A stretch of DNA of 60,810 nt from Amycolatopsis acidicola (lineage in GTDB: Bacteria > Actinomycetota > Actinomycetes > Mycobacteriales > Pseudonocardiaceae), in assembly GCF_007713735.2 (NCBI RefSeq), contig NZ_VMNW02000051.1, positions 1 through 60,810 of the forward strand. Reading direction: 5' to 3'. Each line of letters opens with the position of its first letter. Position 1 is the stretch's first letter. This document shows positions 1 through 8,031 of this stretch, in pieces. The position numbers and the translations under genes were made by a program. The notes beneath the pieces were generated by a model. The model was not told the origin of the DNA, did not search any database, and was given only the letters and a program-made list of their open reading frames with translations.

Positions 1-250
1 GGGTTGGGCAGGGCTCGGTTGGCAGGGCCCGGGTTCGCGGGGGCGCGGTTGGCGAAGCCCGGGTTGGCAGGGCCCGGATTGCGGGACCGGGTCGGCAGGG
101 CCCGGTCGGCAGGGCGCGGGTGGCAGAGCCCGTTGGCAGAGCCCGGGTTGACAGAGCCCGTTGACGAAGCCCGTCGACGAAGCCCGTCGACGAAGCCCGC
201 GTTCGCAGGGCCCGGTCGGCGGGGCCCGGTTGACAAAGCCGGGAACGGCG
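1..250. repeat. GC-rich degenerate short tandem repeats
   Basis: The first 250 bases are built from degenerate 13-15 bp units of the form GCCCGGGTTGGCAGG; near 166-200 the unit becomes GCCCGTCGACGAA, repeated with a 13-bp period. Long frames stay open through it only because the sequence is GC-biased and repetitive. I see no ribosome binding site or recognisable protein, so I treat it as non-coding sequence left of the GntR gene. The window edge cuts it, so its full size is unknown. Confidence 0.7.
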
Positions 251-355
251 CCGATGGAAACGGCGGCCTTCAGCCGGGCGCGATCACCACACCGACCGGC
301 AGCCACCAGCCCGGCCGACACTCCGGCGAGAGCGGCGAACATCCGGCCCGTCGCG

Positions 356-544
356 GCGACCACTCCACCGGAACGCCCACCGCACCACCGGAACCGGCAA
401 ACACACACCCCCAGGCAGCCAACACACCACCGACAACCGCCACCACACACCCCCAGGCAGCCAACACACCACCGACAACCGCCACCACACACCCCCAGCC
501 AGCCAACACACCAACGACAACCGCCGACACACTCCGTCCGGGCG
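356..544. repeat. 21-bp repeat array 1
   Basis: Nine consecutive 21-bp units, the best ones at 419-439, 461-481 and 503-523 (pattern CCAACACACC..CGACAACCG) alternating with CCACCACACACCC-type units, so that a 42-bp higher-order period is visible. The unit resembles those of the arrays near 27.9 kb and 40.5 kb. It lies just upstream of the GntR gene. A period divisible by three keeps several frames open, but nothing indicates translation. Confidence 0.8.
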
Positions 545-585
545 GCGGCGCATCGAGCGCCGGTGCATCAGGGGTGTCTACTAGT

Positions 586-1308
586 GTGGTGATCGTGACC
601 GAGGGCAGCAGAGCGCGCAGTAACCGGCGCGTCGTGTACGAGACGCTTCGCCGGCGGGTGCTCAACCTCGAGCTGCCGCCGGGGGCCGCGCTGTCCGAGA
701 ACGAGCTCGCGGCCGCCTTGGGGGTGAGCCGCACGCCGGTGCGGGAAAGCCTGATCCTGCTGGCCGAAGAGGGCCTCGTGCAGGTGTTCCCGCAGGTCGG
801 TTCCTTCGTGTCGCGAGTCGATCCGCAGCGGGTGGCCGACGCGCAGTTCCTTCGGGAAGCCGTGGAGCTCGCCGCGCTCGCGGACCTGCCGGCCGAGCCA
901 CCGGCCGACGTCCTCGCCGAGCTGCGGGAAAACCTTGCGGCGCAACGGAAAAAGGACATCGACCTGGAGGAGTTCTTCGATCTCGACGAACGGTTCCACC
1001 ACGGCCTGCTCCGCCTGAGCGGGCACGAACGCGCCTGGCCGACGGTCGTGTCGGCCAAGGGTCACCTCGATCGCGCCCGCCGCCTCGGCCTGCACCGCGC
1101 GGACTCCCCCAGGCTGTTCGTGCGCCAGCACGCGGAGATCCTCGAAGCGGTGGCCGGGCACGATCTCCCGGCCGCCGCCGAGACGATGAGGACGCACCTG
1201 CGCGAGGTGTTCGCCGACATCGAGCGGATCCGCGCCGAGCAGCCGGAGCTGTTCGCCTCCAACTCGGCCGCGGCGCCGGTGCGGCGCAACGTCGTCGTCT
1301 GGGAGTGA
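586..1308 (+). CDS. GntR/FadR-family transcriptional regulator
   Basis: Predicted 240-residue DNA-binding repressor of the FadR (FCD) branch of GntR. An N-terminal winged helix covers about residues 10-75, with the typical LGVSRTPVRESL recognition segment. An all-helical ligand-binding FCD domain follows, with the expected acidic and histidine positions (DERFHH, HAEILEAV, THLREVF) that bind a metal in this family. The frame is open far upstream through the repeats, but homology begins at the cluster of GTG codons at 586, 589 and 595; no clear ribosome binding site precedes them, so translation may be leaderless. The ligand is probably a small carboxylic acid, unknown here. The next gene is convergent, so the gene is a single unit. 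Confidence 0.85.
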   Translation: MVIVTEGSRARSNRRVVYETLRRRVLNLELPPGAALSENELAAALGVSRTPVRESLILLAEEGLVQVFPQVGSFVSRVDPQRVADAQFLREAVELAALADLPAEPPADVLAELRENLAAQRKKDIDLEEFFDLDERFHHGLLRLSGHERAWPTVVSAKGHLDRARRLGLHRADSPRLFVRQHAEILEAVAGHDLPAAAETMRTHLREVFADIERIRAEQPELFASNSAAAPVRRNVVVWE

Positions 1309-1315
1309 ACCCGGC

Positions 1316-2239
1316 TCAGCGCCGGAAGTAGTGCCCCTCCCCGAGATCCGCCAAAAGCCCGGGCCGCACCGGCTGCCAGCCCAGCAGTTCACGCGTCGCC
1401 GCGGCCGACGCCGGGATGTCGAGCCCGAGCAGCCCGGCCAGCCAGCCGAAGTGCCCGGCCGCGTCGTCCGCCTCGATGGCCTTCACCGGCACGCCGAGCT
1501 GCTCGCCCATCACCTCCGCGAGCGAGCGGATCGGCACCCCCTCGTCGCCGACGGCGTGCAAAGTCGTGCCCGCCGGGGCTTTTTCCAGCGCCAGCCGGAA
1601 AAGGTTCGCGGCGTCGAGGCGATGCACGGCGGGCCACCGATTCGCCCCGTCACCGAGGTAGCCCGCCACGCCCTTCTCCCGGGCGATGCCCGCGAGCCGC
1701 GCCATGAACCCCTTGTCGCCCTCGCCGTGCACGGTCGGGCACAGCCGCACGATCGACGAGCGAATCCCTTGGGACGCCAGGGAAAGCACCAGTTCAGCCG
1801 TGGCGAGACGAGCCGCCGGGCCCTCGACGTCGGTGGGCGCCGGCCCGCCCTCGTGCCCGTCCTGTTCGGTCACCACACGGCCCGGCGTCAGCCCGCCCAG
1901 CCCGGAAGCGACCACCAGCGGCCGCCCGGAACCCGCGAGCGCCCCGGCGAAAGCCTCGACGGCGCGGCGTTCGGACCCGGCCGCTTCCCGGAAGTTCCCG
2001 GTGAACGCGATGTCGTGCTTGAAGGCCAGGTGGATCACGCCGTCCGACGCCGCGGCCGCGTCACGCAGCACGTCGAGATCATCCATCGTGCCGCGCAGGA
2101 CCCGCGCCCCGGCCGCGGCCACGACCTCGGCCGAGGCCTCCGAGCGGGCGAGGCCGGTGACCTCGTGCCCTGCCTTGACGAGTTCCGGGACGACGGCCGA
2201 ACCGATCCAGCCGGACGCGCCGGTGACGAAAACACGCAT
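1316..2239 (-). CDS. NAD(P)-dependent epimerase/dehydratase-type extended SDR
   Basis: A 307-residue extended short-chain dehydrogenase with an N-terminal nucleotide-binding motif (VTGASGWIGSAV, residues 4-15). Similar proteins are annotated as NAD-dependent epimerases or NmrA/YwnB-like reductases acting on unknown substrates. The start is the ATG at 2239, which directly precedes the Rossmann fold; the longer upstream frame runs into the operator region. It is divergent from the TetR gene at 2325, and two copies of a palindrome lie between them, so it is probably the local target of that regulator. It ends 7 bp from the convergent GntR gene. Confidence 0.8.
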   Translation of the reverse strand: MRVFVTGASGWIGSAVVPELVKAGHEVTGLARSEASAEVVAAAGARVLRGTMDDLDVLRDAAAASDGVIHLAFKHDIAFTGNFREAAGSERRAVEAFAGALAGSGRPLVVASGLGGLTPGRVVTEQDGHEGGPAPTDVEGPAARLATAELVLSLASQGIRSSIVRLCPTVHGEGDKGFMARLAGIAREKGVAGYLGDGANRWPAVHRLDAANLFRLALEKAPAGTTLHAVGDEGVPIRSLAEVMGEQLGVPVKAIEADDAAGHFGWLAGLLGLDIPASAAATRELLGWQPVRPGLLADLGEGHYFRR

Positions 2240-2260
2240 GGGAACAGCCTTTCGGCGAGT

Positions 2261-2309
2261 GATGTCAGTTTCTGTCATCAGAGTAGCAGCGATGTCAGAC
2301 CCTGTCATC
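2261..2309. promoter_or_regulatory. Tandem TetR-type operator between SDR and TetR
   Basis: Two near-identical 19-bp imperfect palindromes of the form GATGTCAGNNNCTGTCATC lie at 2261-2279 and 2291-2309, 30 bp apart centre to centre, filling the gap between the divergent SDR and TetR genes. The motif differs from the GAGAAT operator of the catabolic region, which indicates a separate local circuit. Autoregulation by the TetR protein at 2325 is the simple inference. Confidence 0.7.
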
Positions 2310-2324
2310 ACGTACGATCTCCCG

Positions 2325-2891
2325 ATGAGCCGATGGCAGCCCAACGCACACGGCCGGCTGGAGCAGGCCGCACTGGAGCTTTACGTCGAGCGCGGGTTCG
2401 ACCGGACGACGGTGGCCGAGATAGCGGAACGGGCCGGGCTGACCGAGCGCACCTTCTACCGCCACTACGCCGACAAGCGCGAAGTGCTCTTCGGCGACGG
2501 CACGACGTTGCCGGCGTTGCTCGCGAAGGCCGTCGAGGAGGCGCCGGAGTCCGCGAAGCCGATCGACGCCGTCGCCGCCGCGCTCGACTCATGGGGCGTC
2601 CAGCTCCAGAAGAACCGCAAGGGCACGATGCGCCGCCACGACATCATTTCCGCGCATCCGGAGCTGTGGGAGCGCTACCTCGTGAAGCGGTCGAAGCTGG
2701 CCGCGGCGATGGCGGAAGGGTTGCGCGGACGCGGGGTCGACGAGCCGGCCGCCACTCTCGCGGCCGAGTCGGGCATGGCCGCCTTCGAGGTCGCGCACGC
2801 GCGCTGGCTCGGCGCCCCCGATTCGGCCGGGCTGACGCGTTACCTCCGCGAAGCGTTCCGCGAGCTGAAGGCCGTCATCGCGGGCGATTGA
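2325..2891 (+). CDS. TetR/AcrR-family regulator (local)
   Basis: A 188-residue TetR repressor. The helix-turn-helix spans about residues 14-58 (TTVAEIAERAGLTERTFYRH is the signature) and a divergent helical ligand domain follows. The start at 2325 is chosen because it is 15 bp beyond the second operator copy and gives a normal short N-terminus; the upstream frame would read through the operators. It probably represses itself and the divergent SDR, a common arrangement for detoxification reductases. There is no GAGAAT-type site here, so it is unlikely to control the large regulon. Confidence 0.85.
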   Translation: MSRWQPNAHGRLEQAALELYVERGFDRTTVAEIAERAGLTERTFYRHYADKREVLFGDGTTLPALLAKAVEEAPESAKPIDAVAAALDSWGVQLQKNRKGTMRRHDIISAHPELWERYLVKRSKLAAAMAEGLRGRGVDEPAATLAAESGMAAFEVAHARWLGAPDSAGLTRYLREAFRELKAVIAGD

Positions 2892-2894
2892 CCG

Positions 2895-3344
2895 TCAGGC
2901 CAGGCTCAGCGGCGGGCGCCGGACGGCCAGCAGCAACGCGGCCAGCGTCGGCAGCCAGCGTTGCCCGCGGTCCGGTTCGGCGACCCAGCGCAGCTCCGGC
3001 GCGGTGACACCGGTGCACGGCAGCGGCACGGCCTGCCCATAGCCGAGCACCTCCACGCCGGTCGTCAGCTCGCCGCGGACGGTGATGCATTCGTTGGCGT
3101 CCGCGAGGAAAACCCAGTGCGGGCGGGCGTTTTCGACCGCGAGGACCGGGCCGTCCACGCCGAGCCGCTGCAGCCGCTCGTGCACGGTGCCCGCGATCCG
3201 GCGCGGCACGACCAGGGCCACCAGCCCGTTGTCGAGGACCAGCACGATCCGCCCGTCGCGCCGCTCGACCTGCCAGCCCAGCAACGCGCGGTACTCGGCG
3301 AGCCGCCAGCCGTGCGGCCGCCCCTGTAACGCGGGCGCGGTCAC
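2895..3344 (-). CDS. Hypothetical protein, weakly prim-pol-like, coupled to acyl-CoA ligase
   Basis: A 149-residue protein of unknown function. The pattern of a hydrophobic core strand (RIVLVLDNGLVALVV), a HWVFLAD segment near residue 78 and a C-terminal LPTLAALLLAV helix resembles small actinobacterial proteins annotated as bifunctional primase/polymerase N-terminal-like; I regard that label as weak. The GTG start at 3344 overlaps the ligase stop codon by 4 bp (GTGA), so translation is probably coupled to the ligase and both share its operator. No membrane segment or signal peptide is visible. Confidence 0.6.
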   Translation of the reverse strand: MTAPALQGRPHGWRLAEYRALLGWQVERRDGRIVLVLDNGLVALVVPRRIAGTVHERLQRLGVDGPVLAVENARPHWVFLADANECITVRGELTTGVEVLGYGQAVPLPCTGVTAPELRWVAEPDRGQRWLPTLAALLLAVRRPPLSLA

Positions 3345-4783
3345 CGCAGCTCGTCCTTCATCACCTTGCCGGTGCCGTTCATCGGCAGCTCGGGCAGGAA
3401 CTCCACGAACCGCGGCACCTTGAACCCGGCCATCCGCTCCCGGCTCCACGCGATCAGCTCGCCGGCGGTGACCGGCCGCCGCCGCACCACGAACGCCTTC
3501 CCGACCTCGCCGAGCCGTTCGTCGGGCACGCCGATCACCGCCGCCTGCGCGACCGCGGGGTGTTCGAGCAGGAAGCCCTCGATCTCCGCGGGATAGGCGT
3601 TGAACCCGCCGACGATGAACATGTCCTTCTTGCGGCCCACGATGCGCAGGTGCCCGCGCCCGTCGAGAGTGCCGAGATCGCCGGTGTGGAGCCAGTTTTC
3701 GGCGTCGATCGCTTCCGCCGTCGCGACCGGGTCGTCGAGATACCCCTGCATCACGCTGTAGCCGCGGACCAGCACCTCACCGTCCTCCGCCACGCGTACT
3801 TCCACGCCGTCGCAAGGAGTCCCGACGGTGGTCGCGATGTCCTCAAAGGAATCTCCCGGCCGGGACGCGGTCGCGGTGCCCGCCTCCGTCAGCCCGTAGC
3901 CGGTCATGATCGACTGGAACGGCAGCTCCCGGCGGATCCGGCGGATCAGCTCCACCGGGATGTCGGCCGCGCCGGTGACCGCCGCGCGCAGCGAGGACAG
4001 ATCGCGCGTGCCGCGCGCTTCCAGCAGCGAGTGATACAGCGTGGGCGGGCCGGGCAGCATCGTGATCCGCTCGCGCTCCACCAGGTCCAGCACGCGATCC
4101 ACGTCGAACACCGGGACGGGCAGGATGGTCGCGCCGCGGATCAGCGACGCGATACAGCCCGCCTTGTAGCCGAAGGTGTGGAAGAACGGGTTGACGATCA
4201 GGTACCGGTCGCCCTCGCGCAGATCCGCCAGATCGCACCATTCCGCGTACAGCCGCAGTGTCTGCTGGTGGTTCATCAGGACGCCCTTGGACTTCCCGGT
4301 GGTGCCGGAGGTGAACACGATGTCGGCGATGTCGGTGCCGTCGACCTCCCGCTCGAACGGCGCGCCGTCGTCGAGGAAGCCGGACCGGAGGTCGACCACC
4401 GGCACGGGCGCGGTGAACTCCAGGCCCAGGAACCCTTGCTGCGCAAGGACGAGCTTCGCGCCGCTGCGGGTGATCACGTCGGCGGCCTCGTCGGGCTTGA
4501 ACCGGGTGTTCACCGGAACCAGCACGCCGCCCGCGGTCACCAGCCCGAACGCCGCGATGACCCATTCGGCCGAGTTGGGCGCCCAGATCGCGGCCCGGTC
4601 ACCCTTGCCGATCCCGGCTTTCGCGAACGCGCCCGCCGCCACCCGCACCCGTTCGGCCAGTTCCGCGAAGCTCAGCCGCAGCGGGCCGTTGACCACCGCC
4701 TCGGCGTCACCGAAGCGTTCCCCCGCGGTCCGCACCAGCTGCGGGATGGTCGCCGGGATCCACCGGCCCAGATCGCCGCCCAT
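3341..4783 (-). CDS. Acyl-CoA ligase, FadD3-like
   Basis: A 480-residue AMP-forming acyl-CoA synthetase: carboxylate plus ATP plus CoA gives acyl-CoA, AMP and pyrophosphate. Visible motifs are the P-loop TSGTTGKSKG, the YGLTEAG motif, the TGDLG/GRKKDM hinge region and the C-terminal catalytic lysine in NGTGK. Its length and C-terminal half resemble FadD3, the ligase for the HIP ring fragment of steroids, but substrate cannot be assigned on this alone. The ATG at 4783 follows a good ribosome binding site (GGAGAGG). A perfect GAGAAT operator lies about 50 bp upstream, at the end of the preceding ligase gene, so it has its own regulated promoter. Confidence 0.88.
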   Translation of the reverse strand: MGGDLGRWIPATIPQLVRTAGERFGDAEAVVNGPLRLSFAELAERVRVAAGAFAKAGIGKGDRAAIWAPNSAEWVIAAFGLVTAGGVLVPVNTRFKPDEAADVITRSGAKLVLAQQGFLGLEFTAPVPVVDLRSGFLDDGAPFEREVDGTDIADIVFTSGTTGKSKGVLMNHQQTLRLYAEWCDLADLREGDRYLIVNPFFHTFGYKAGCIASLIRGATILPVPVFDVDRVLDLVERERITMLPGPPTLYHSLLEARGTRDLSSLRAAVTGAADIPVELIRRIRRELPFQSIMTGYGLTEAGTATASRPGDSFEDIATTVGTPCDGVEVRVAEDGEVLVRGYSVMQGYLDDPVATAEAIDAENWLHTGDLGTLDGRGHLRIVGRKKDMFIVGGFNAYPAEIEGFLLEHPAVAQAAVIGVPDERLGEVGKAFVVRRRPVTAGELIAWSRERMAGFKVPRFVEFLPELPMNGTGKVMKDELR

Positions 4784-4813
4784 GAGGTACCTCTCCGTCG
4801 CGCCACGGTATGC

Positions 4814-4850
4814 GAGATCATTCTTACCGTTTTGCGAGAATGCTATTCTC
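4814..4850. promoter_or_regulatory. GAGAATNNNATTCTC operator, locus A
   Basis: A perfect palindrome, GAGAATGCTATTCTC, lies at 4836-4850 and overlaps the stop codon of the upstream ligase gene. A weaker copy (7 of 12 consensus positions) is at 4814-4828, 22 bp away. It precedes the FadD3-like ligase gene. Confidence 0.75.
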
Positions 4851-6387
4851 TCGCCGCGCTCGCCGCAATGTCCTGGCGCAGGCGGTACTTCTGCACCTTC
4901 CCGCTCGCGGTGCGCGGGAAGTCCTCGACTTCGTGCAGTTCCTCGGGCCATTTCTGCCTCGCCAGCCCGGCGCGGCCGAGGTGCGCGCGCAGCTCGTCAA
5001 GACCGGGCAGCGTGTGCCCGGGCTTGAGGCGCAGCACGGCCGCCGCGTGCTCGCCGAGCCGTTCGTCGGGGGCGGCGACGACGGCGGCTTCGGCGACCCC
5101 GGGCAGGCCGAGCAGGATCTCCTCGACCTCGCAGGCGCTGATGTTCTCGCCGCCGCGGATGATGAAGTCCGCCTTGCGATCGGTGATGGTGAGGTAGCCG
5201 TCTTCGTCGAGCTCGCCGACGTCGCCGGTGTGGTACCAGCCTTCGTCGTCGAAGACGGACGCGGTCAGCTCGTCGTCGGTGTAGCCGACGCACAGGTCCG
5301 GGCCGCGCGAGAGGATCTCGCCGTCCGGCGCGAGCCGGATTTCCACGCCAGGGCAGGCGTTTCCGTCCGTGTAGAGGCGTTTGTGCTCGGGCGCGTCGTG
5401 CACCGAGGCGGTGATCGACGGATGCTCGGTGCTGCCGTAGGCGCGGAAGACGGTGATCCCGAGCCCGGCCAGCCTCGTGGTGACGGCGTCCGGGACGGCG
5501 GACCCGCCCAGGCCCGCGTACTTCATCCCGCTCAGGTGCGCCGGCGTGAACCCGGGATGGTCCAGCAGGCTCGTCAGGTAGTACGGCACTCCCCCGCCGA
5601 CGCTGAGCCCGTCGGACGCGATGAGGCGCAGCACCAGTTCCGGGTCCCAGACGTCGGCGAGGTTGACCGGGGTGCCGTCGAGCACCGGGATCAGGAAGGC
5701 GTTGACCATGCCGATGAAATGCCCGACCGGGGCGGAGGTGAGCTGCTTGCCGCGATCGGGCGGGTAGCGGGCGGCGAGCTGACGGGTCTCGAACCCGAGG
5801 GAGCGATGGCTGTGCACCACGCCTTTCGGGTCGCGGGTGGTGCCGGAGGTGAACGCGATCAGCGCGGGACCGGCGGGGTCGGCGGGCACCACCCCGGGCA
5901 TCGGCTCGCCGGCGAGCAGGTCGTCGAAATCCCGGCCGACGACGCCGACGATGGGGACGTCCGCGCACAGCTCCGGGTCGAACTCCAGGCGCCCGAACCG
6001 TTCCGCGGTCACGAACACGCGCGGCCTCGTCGCGCCGAGGATGTAGCCGACCTCTTTGGGGCCGTAGAAGTGCACGATCGGCACCACGATCGCGCCGAGC
6101 AGGGACGAGGCCCAGAAGGTGCCGGCCGCCTCGACCCAGTTGGGCAGCTGGAACGCGACCACGTCGCCGGGCCCGACACCGCGCTCCCGCAACCCGGCCG
6201 CGAGCCTGCGAGCACGGTGTTCGACATCGCGGAAAGTGCCCGACCACGGCCTTACGGCGGAGTGCACGCGGAACGCCGCGTCCGGCGCGGCGGCCAGCCC
6301 GCGCGCGAGGAGATCGCCCAGGGTGTCCGCGGTCCACCAGCCTTCGGCTTCGTAGCGTTCGGCGAGTTCAGCGGGGATCTTGCGCAT
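4843..6387 (-). CDS. Acyl-CoA ligase, cyclohexanecarboxylate-CoA ligase-like
   Basis: A 514-residue AMP-forming CoA ligase. The N-terminus (IPAELAERYEAEGWWTADTL) is characteristic of the medium-chain and cyclohexanecarboxylate (AliA-like) group, in which this RY.A.GWW.DDTL segment is common. The P-loop is TSGTTRDPKG, the hinge lies around YHTGDVGELDEDGY, and the catalytic lysine is in ASGKVQK. The ATG at 6387 sits only 3 bp from an operator half-site, so a bound repressor would block the start region directly; the nearest purine-rich stretch is rather far from the ATG. Activation of an alicyclic or medium-chain acid is the best guess. Confidence 0.87.
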   Translation of the reverse strand: MRKIPAELAERYEAEGWWTADTLGDLLARGLAAAPDAAFRVHSAVRPWSGTFRDVEHRARRLAAGLRERGVGPGDVVAFQLPNWVEAAGTFWASSLLGAIVVPIVHFYGPKEVGYILGATRPRVFVTAERFGRLEFDPELCADVPIVGVVGRDFDDLLAGEPMPGVVPADPAGPALIAFTSGTTRDPKGVVHSHRSLGFETRQLAARYPPDRGKQLTSAPVGHFIGMVNAFLIPVLDGTPVNLADVWDPELVLRLIASDGLSVGGGVPYYLTSLLDHPGFTPAHLSGMKYAGLGGSAVPDAVTTRLAGLGITVFRAYGSTEHPSITASVHDAPEHKRLYTDGNACPGVEIRLAPDGEILSRGPDLCVGYTDDELTASVFDDEGWYHTGDVGELDEDGYLTITDRKADFIIRGGENISACEVEEILLGLPGVAEAAVVAAPDERLGEHAAAVLRLKPGHTLPGLDELRAHLGRAGLARQKWPEELHEVEDFPRTASGKVQKYRLRQDIAASAARE

Positions 6388-6390
6388 ATG

Positions 6391-6427
6391 CGATATGTTA
6401 TTCTCCTCACTGGAGAATGCCAATATC
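6391..6427. promoter_or_regulatory. GAGAAT operator pair, locus B
   Basis: Two sites 22 bp apart: 6391-6405 (CGATATGTTATTCTC, right half perfect) and 6413-6427 (GAGAATGCCAATATC, left half perfect). Together they make a larger inverted repeat in which ATTCTCC faces GGAGAAT. It lies between the divergent ligase (6387) and the alpha/beta-hydrolase-like gene (6460). Confidence 0.7.
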
Positions 6428-6459
6428 ACCGGAAGAGAGTGCCGGAAAGGCGAGGCGCC

Positions 6460-7173
6460 GTGGTGAAGGACGTGACCGTCGAGGAGAGTCCGGTCGGGCC
6501 GGTGGTCCGGCCGCCGGAGGACACCGAGCTCGTCGTGCTGTATCTGCACGGGAACCAGGACGGGCCGGAGCCCGCGCTGGAAGCCGCGGGCCGGCTGGCG
6601 CTGCTGGCCGGGGCCACCGTCGTCTGCCCACGTTACCGGGGCGCTTTCCCGGCCGCCTTGATCGACGCGCATTCCGGCTACAGCTACTGCCAGGCGGCGG
6701 GTCCCGTGGCGGTGGTCGGTGAAGGGATCGGGGGCGCGCTCGCCACCGCGATGCTGGTGCAGCTGCGCGATTCCGAGGCGACCTCGCCGCGCCGCGCGGT
6801 GCTGGTGTCAGCGTTGCTCGACCTGACGCTGGACTCGAAAAGCCTGCAGTTCAACGCGAGCCCCACGTTCGACCTCGGCGCGCTGCGCAGCCGGATCGCG
6901 GACTACGCGCGCGGCACGCCGCTGACGGACTCGCACCTCAGCCCGCTCTACGCCAACCTGCACGGCCTGCCGCCGATGGCCTTGCTGGTCGCGGGCACCG
7001 ACCCCATGCTGGACGACTCGCTCGCCTTCACCACCCGCGCGGCGCGCTCCGGGGTGGCGCTGGACCTGCGAGTCTGGCCCGACGCGGCGAGCTTCCACGC
7101 GCAGTCGACACACGTAATGGCGGAGTTCCTGGCGGCCCGCCACGCCGGCGCCGAGGCCGGGGCCGCGGCTTGA
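6460..7173 (+). CDS. Alpha/beta-hydrolase-fold protein lacking the nucleophilic serine
   Basis: A 237-residue protein with the layout of hormone-sensitive-lipase-type esterases. His30-Gly31 marks the oxyanion-hole strand, Asp181 lies in GTDPM and His213 in SFHAQ, at the positions of the acid and base of the triad. However, the nucleophile elbow reads GEGIGG, with glycine (residue 89, codon GGG) in place of serine, and the oxyanion HGGG is HGNQ. It is therefore probably not an esterase of the classical type. The GTG at 6460 is preceded by GGAAAGGCGAGG; an earlier in-frame ATG at 6388 would translate the operator itself. It is divergent from the AliA-like ligase and shares its operator pair. 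Confidence 0.75.
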   Translation: MVKDVTVEESPVGPVVRPPEDTELVVLYLHGNQDGPEPALEAAGRLALLAGATVVCPRYRGAFPAALIDAHSGYSYCQAAGPVAVVGEGIGGALATAMLVQLRDSEATSPRRAVLVSALLDLTLDSKSLQFNASPTFDLGALRSRIADYARGTPLTDSHLSPLYANLHGLPPMALLVAGTDPMLDDSLAFTTRAARSGVALDLRVWPDAASFHAQSTHVMAEFLAARHAGAEAGAAA

Positions 7174-7357
7174 GTGGGGGGGCGCGTGGCTGGCGGGTTC
7201 ACCGCGACCAAGCAGGCGGGCATTCACGCCTGAGGCGCAGCATGAGCACGCGAGCCGGATGCTCAGCCGGGTCCATCGCCGCCCGCCATCCGGGCACCCC
7301 AGCCAAAACCCCCGCGCTGCGCCCCGCGGGCGCCCAAGCCACAACCCCCGCGCCGCG
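7174..7357. other. Intergenic gap without recognised gene
   Basis: This 184-bp stretch separates the convergent hydrolase-like and TetR genes. It is GC-rich with short CCCCGCGCTGCGCCCCGCGGG-like inverted runs that could act as a bidirectional terminator, but there is no clear T-tract. I see no RNA gene or conserved small ORF. Confidence 0.4.
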
Positions 7358-7987
7358 CTACGGCGTGAGAGCACGCACGCAGTACGCGGCGATCCGCTCG
7401 ACCTCAGGCTCCCCCGGCTCCACCCGCCGTTGCAGGTAATCCGACAGCATCCCGAAAGTCGCGTGCGCGGCGAGCGTCGCGTCGGCGGCCGGGGCGGTGC
7501 TGCCGAGTTCGGCGAACGGGCCGTGCAGCAACCCCGAGAGCCGCGCGCTGGCCGAGGGTTCCGCCGACGCGACCGGTTCGCCGAGGCGGCCCGCGTTCCA
7601 CAGCACGGCCCGGGTCGTCGCGGCGCTGTCCTCGGCGGCTTGCGAGAGCACCCCGGCGACCCACCGCCGCACCTGCCGGTCCGCGCCCGGCGCCTTCGCC
7701 ATCTGATGCGCCACATAGCTGTACAACCGGTCGGTCCCGTCCTCCAGTATCGCCGCGACGAGCGCGTCCTTCGACGGAAAATGCCGGTAGAAGGCGTCAT
7801 TCGACAGTCCGGCGGCGGCGACGATGTCGGCCACCCTCGGCCGCGACTCCGTCCCACGGTCCCGGATCACGACCAGCGCGGCGTCCAGCAGACGCCGCAC
7901 CTCACCGGCATAACCCGCCTCGCGTTTGGCCAGCGCGCGGCCCGCGATCCGTGCCGCGAGATCGCTCAGACTGTCGTTCTCGTTCAT
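7358..7987 (-). CDS. TetR-family regulator, candidate master repressor of the GAGAAT regulon
   Basis: A 209-residue TetR protein. The helix-turn-helix covers about residues 38-85 (RVADIVAAAGLSNDAFYRHF) after an unusually long N-terminal extension of about 30 residues, and the rest is a helical ligand-binding domain. The gene is divergent from the enoyl-CoA hydratase at 8032. One GAGAAT operator lies in the gap and a second, 21 bp away, lies inside the first codons of the gene, which fits tight autorepression. It is the only regulator whose own start overlaps this operator pair, so I infer it controls the dispersed regulon. The inducer is expected to be an acyl-CoA or ring intermediate. Confidence 0.8.
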   Translation of the reverse strand: MNENDSLSDLAARIAGRALAKREAGYAGEVRRLLDAALVVIRDRGTESRPRVADIVAAAGLSNDAFYRHFPSKDALVAAILEDGTDRLYSYVAHQMAKAPGADRQVRRWVAGVLSQAAEDSAATTRAVLWNAGRLGEPVASAEPSASARLSGLLHGPFAELGSTAPAADATLAAHATFGMLSDYLQRRVEPGEPEVERIAAYCVRALTP

Positions 7988-8002
7988 GAGAACATTATTC
8001 TG
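7967..8002. promoter_or_regulatory. GAGAAT operator pair, locus C
   Basis: GAGAACATTATTCTG at 7988-8002 (10 of 12 consensus positions) and CAGACTGTCGTTCTC at 7967-7981 (9 of 12), 21 bp apart. The second copy lies within the 5' end of the TetR coding region. It is shared by the divergent TetR and enoyl-CoA hydratase genes. Confidence 0.7.
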
Positions 8003-8031
8003 TCCAGGACCGCTCCCGCCAAGGAGGTTCC

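Noticed and set aside
356..544. CRISPR-like array
   Set aside because: Units are contiguous with no unique spacers, the period is only 21 bp, and no cas genes are present.
4996..6337. Long arginine-rich antisense frames opposite ligase genes
   Set aside because: These are shadows typical of very GC-rich DNA. The opposite strand holds clear adenylate-forming enzyme motifs.
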